A program made the position numbers and the translations under genes. Under the pieces are notes generated by a model, which worked only from the letters and a program-made list of their open reading frames with translations, searched no databases and had not been told where the DNA came from. DNA of 6,598 nt, from the NCBI GenBank assembly GCA_022865685.1, contig JALHUB010000108.1, forward strand, positions 1-6,598, in the 5' to 3' direction. Source of the stretch: Dehalococcoidia bacterium (GTDB lineage Bacteria > Chloroflexota > Dehalococcoidia > DSTF01 > JALHUB01). Shown one piece after another: positions 5,032 through 6,598 of this stretch. Positions within the stretch are counted from its first letter, which is position 1; the number at the start of each line of letters is the position of its first letter.

Positions 5032-5604
5032 GTGGACGTCGCTAATCTCGTCATCGGGTTAATTGCCCTCGTCCTTTCGCTGTTCTCCTCCGCGTACGTC
5101 GCAGTTCAACTGCAACGCTTCGTCCGCTTCCGAAAAGTAGCCTTCCATATCGAAGATTTCGACTTGCCAGTCAAAGAGGACTCCGGCTTTAAGTCACTAG
5201 GGCTGGGTGAAATACCAGTAAACGTGCGAGGGGCAAGCGAAGCCGTAACTCTCACATTTCAAGAGATGATCGTGCATACAGAAGGTAGATCGGGTGGAGG
5301 GCCAGGAAACCTGTGTGCCATTCACATTGCCCCATTCGAGTGGCAACGCATACAAGTCCGCTTCGCGGGTAGAATAGGCCTTCCGCAGAACGACATCCCG
5401 CGGATCCTTGATGTCGACCTAAACCTGAGCAATCCAGATGACGTATACGTCGTTCCGCTTCGGCTGAAGCTCAGTCCAGACGGATCGAAATACACATACA
5501 TCAATTGGGGGCACACCCGACGCTATCTCTACCGCACCATGTGGCGGCACAACACACGGCTGCGGCGGCTCATTCGAGCTCTCTCACGAGGACGACCTGG
5601 CTGA
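5032..5604 (+). CDS. Uncharacterised membrane-anchored protein, probably leaderless
   Basis: I do not recognise this 190-residue protein. The N-terminus is a single strong hydrophobic segment (about residues 4-27, VANLVIGLIALVLSLFSSAY onward) followed by basic residues, consistent with one membrane anchor and a cytoplasmic C-terminal part. Residues 36-150 alternate hydrophobic and polar positions in short stretches (KVAFHIEDF, AVTLTFQEMIV, RIQVRFAG, VYVVPLRLKL), suggesting a beta-rich domain. The tail is strongly basic (RRYLYRTMWRHNTRLRRLIRALSRGR). No signal-peptide cleavage site or catalytic motif stands out. The base composition is unlike the core genes here: 5101-5280 is 89/180 G+C by my count. 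The start is GTG 5032 because a -10 element lies just upstream and no SD is present. Function is unknown. Confidence 0.7.
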   Translation: MDVANLVIGLIALVLSLFSSAYVAVQLQRFVRFRKVAFHIEDFDLPVKEDSGFKSLGLGEIPVNVRGASEAVTLTFQEMIVHTEGRSGGGPGNLCAIHIAPFEWQRIQVRFAGRIGLPQNDIPRILDVDLNLSNPDDVYVVPLRLKLSPDGSKYTYINWGHTRRYLYRTMWRHNTRLRRLIRALSRGRPG

Positions 5605-5702
5605 ACGAACACGCGGCTATGGTGCACTTTCGCGTAGAATCGGTGGTTCAGGTGACCGAGACGTGAGACCCGCTTCGACACGAGAGCGCTTGGAAGGAGG
5701 CA

Positions 5703-6269
5703 ATGATGAATCGAGAAGAGGCGTGGCTGTTGCTCTGCGAGTACACGAAGAGCGATAGCCTGCGAAAGCACGCCCTCGCCGTCGAGGCCGCGATGCGACA
5801 CTACGCCCGCAAATACGGCGAGGACGAAGAGAAGTGGGCCGTCGTCGGCCTGCTGCACGACTTCGACTACGAGATCCACCCCACGCTCGACAAGCACCCG
5901 CAGGAGGGCGCGAAGATCCTGCGCGAACGCGGCGTGCCGGAGGACATCATCCGGGCGGCGCTCAGCCACGCCGAGCACCTAAACCTGCCGCGCGACTCGA
6001 TGATGGAGAAGACGCTGTTCGCCGTCGACGAGCTCTCCGGCTTCATCATCGCGGTGGCGCTGGTGCGGCCGAGCAAGAGCATCCTCGAAGTCGAGGCGTC
6101 GTCGGTGCGGAAGAAGATGAAGGACAAGGCGTTCGCGCGCGCCGTGAACCGCGAGGACATCGTCAAAGGCGCGGAAGCGATGGGCGTCGACCTCAACGAG
6201 CACATCGCGGAGGTGACGGAGGCGTTGAAGGGGATCGCGGACGAGTTGGGTTTGCGCGGGACGGCGTGA
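5703..6269 (+). CDS. HD-domain predicted hydrolase (COG2316-like)
   Basis: This 188-residue soluble protein has an HD-superfamily metal site. The elements, in order, are His23 (SLRKHALAVE), His52-Asp53 (GLLHDFDYE), His65 (DKHPQEGA), His89 (LSHAEHL) and Asp109 (FAVDELSG). The family opening REEAWLLLCEYTKSDSLRKH and the HPQEGAKIL segment match the small HD proteins grouped as predicted HD-superfamily hydrolases. HD proteins are phosphohydrolases acting on nucleotides or other phosphate esters; the substrate here is unknown. GGAAGGAGG at 5692-5700 is the SD. Two tandem ATGs, at 5703 and 5706, are both possible; the second has the better spacing (5 bp). A TAGAAT at 5635-5640 is a weak -10 candidate. 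The gene converges with the VKOR gene, and I see no clear terminator between them. Confidence 0.88.
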   Translation: MMNREEAWLLLCEYTKSDSLRKHALAVEAAMRHYARKYGEDEEKWAVVGLLHDFDYEIHPTLDKHPQEGAKILRERGVPEDIIRAALSHAEHLNLPRDSMMEKTLFAVDELSGFIIAVALVRPSKSILEVEASSVRKKMKDKAFARAVNREDIVKGAEAMGVDLNEHIAEVTEALKGIADELGLRGTA

Positions 6270-6321
6270 ATCTCCCGATCCCGTAGCCGAGACCTTCCAG
6301 TCCCGGCGTCATCACCGCATC

Positions 6322-6598
6322 TTACCCCGCCGGTGGCTCCGAGTCCCGTCCCAGCGTGAGCAGGCCTGCCGTCGCGAGAAGGAACATGACGGTCATGATG
6401 GCCGCGGACGCCACGCACCAGATGCAAACGGCGTCTATGACGAAGAGCTCGACGTAGGTCAGGTAGGCGGAGTAGGCGACGCCGGCGACGCTCATCCCCC
6501 AGATGGTCAGCAGCGGCCAGACATCGAAACGGTTGCCGACGCGGAGCCAGAAGGCCGACACGGCGGCCAGCGCGACGTACCCGAGCAAGCCGAGGAGA
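6322..6598 (-). CDS. Vitamin K epoxide reductase (VKOR) family protein, 3' part (5' end outside window)
   Basis: The minus-strand frame is open from the right edge and ends with TAA at 6322-6324, giving about 91 C-terminal residues. Hydrophobic segments are at the right edge (LGYVALAAVSAFWL), in the middle (VWPLLTIWGMSVAGVAYSAY) and near the C-terminus (AIMTVMFLLATAGLLTL). Between the last two is the VKOR signature SAYLTYVELFVIDAVCIWCV, with the redox CxxC (CIWC) whose cysteine codons are at 6424-6426 and 6415-6417. Bacterial VKOR reoxidises DsbA-like thioredoxins using quinone, replacing DsbB in disulfide-bond formation. The protein ends soon after the final helix, so no thioredoxin domain is fused at the C-terminus. 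The N-terminal part, including the loop cysteine pair, lies outside the window. The TTG at 6588 is internal, not the start. Confidence 0.88.
   Translation of the reverse strand, partial: LLGLLGYVALAAVSAFWLRVGNRFDVWPLLTIWGMSVAGVAYSAYLTYVELFVIDAVCIWCVASAAIMTVMFLLATAGLLTLGRDSEPPAG

Noticed and set aside
6303..6333. Bidirectional terminator between the convergent HD and VKOR genes
   Set aside because: CCGGCG and CGCCGG can pair only across a 19-base loop and have no T-run. The right arm also lies inside the VKOR coding end.

Overview
The window looks like ordinary chromosome from a high-GC bacterium. The strongest taxonomic hint is the YitJ-type fusion of homocysteine methyltransferase and methylenetetrahydrofolate reductase at 2118-3956. 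It sits among canonical Shine-Dalgarno (SD) sites, a PspC-domain membrane protein, a bacterial VKOR and a COG2316-like HD-domain protein. I lean towards Chloroflexota (Dehalococcoidia-like), with actinobacterial relatives possible. This is inference from gene content, because no rRNA or marker gene is present.

Layout: the 3' part of a DoxX-like membrane protein (2-337, +) ends before a GC-rich hairpin with a short T-run. An SDR oxidoreductase follows (474-1334, +). A 218-bp gap (1335-1552) is packed with short perfect inverted repeats and ends in a textbook extended -10 element for a PspC-domain protein (1553-2020, +). Next come the bifunctional methionine/folate enzyme (2118-3956, +), a small winged-helix-like orphan (4027-4284, +), a DinB-fold protein (4479-4988, +), an unrecognised membrane-anchored protein (5032-5604, +) and an HD-domain hydrolase (5703-6269, +). 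A VKOR-family gene converges from the minus strand and runs off the right edge (6322-6598, -).

The genes do not form one recognisable pathway. Most seem to be single transcription units, each with its own promoter-like element. The methionine/folate enzyme is the only clear core-metabolism gene. The two genes I cannot place (4027-4284 and 5032-5604) have visibly lower G+C than their neighbours and look like accessory additions. PspC, DoxX-like and VKOR proteins all act at the membrane or in envelope/redox maintenance, but nothing shows that they work together.

I found no mobile element, CRISPR array, tRNA or rRNA, and no evidence of an undescribed multi-gene system. The points most worth checking are the shared promoter architecture (TTGC-like -35, 17-bp spacer, GCTATCCT -10), a probable leaderless mRNA at 5032, the hairpin cluster at 1334-1502, and the two low-GC orphans.
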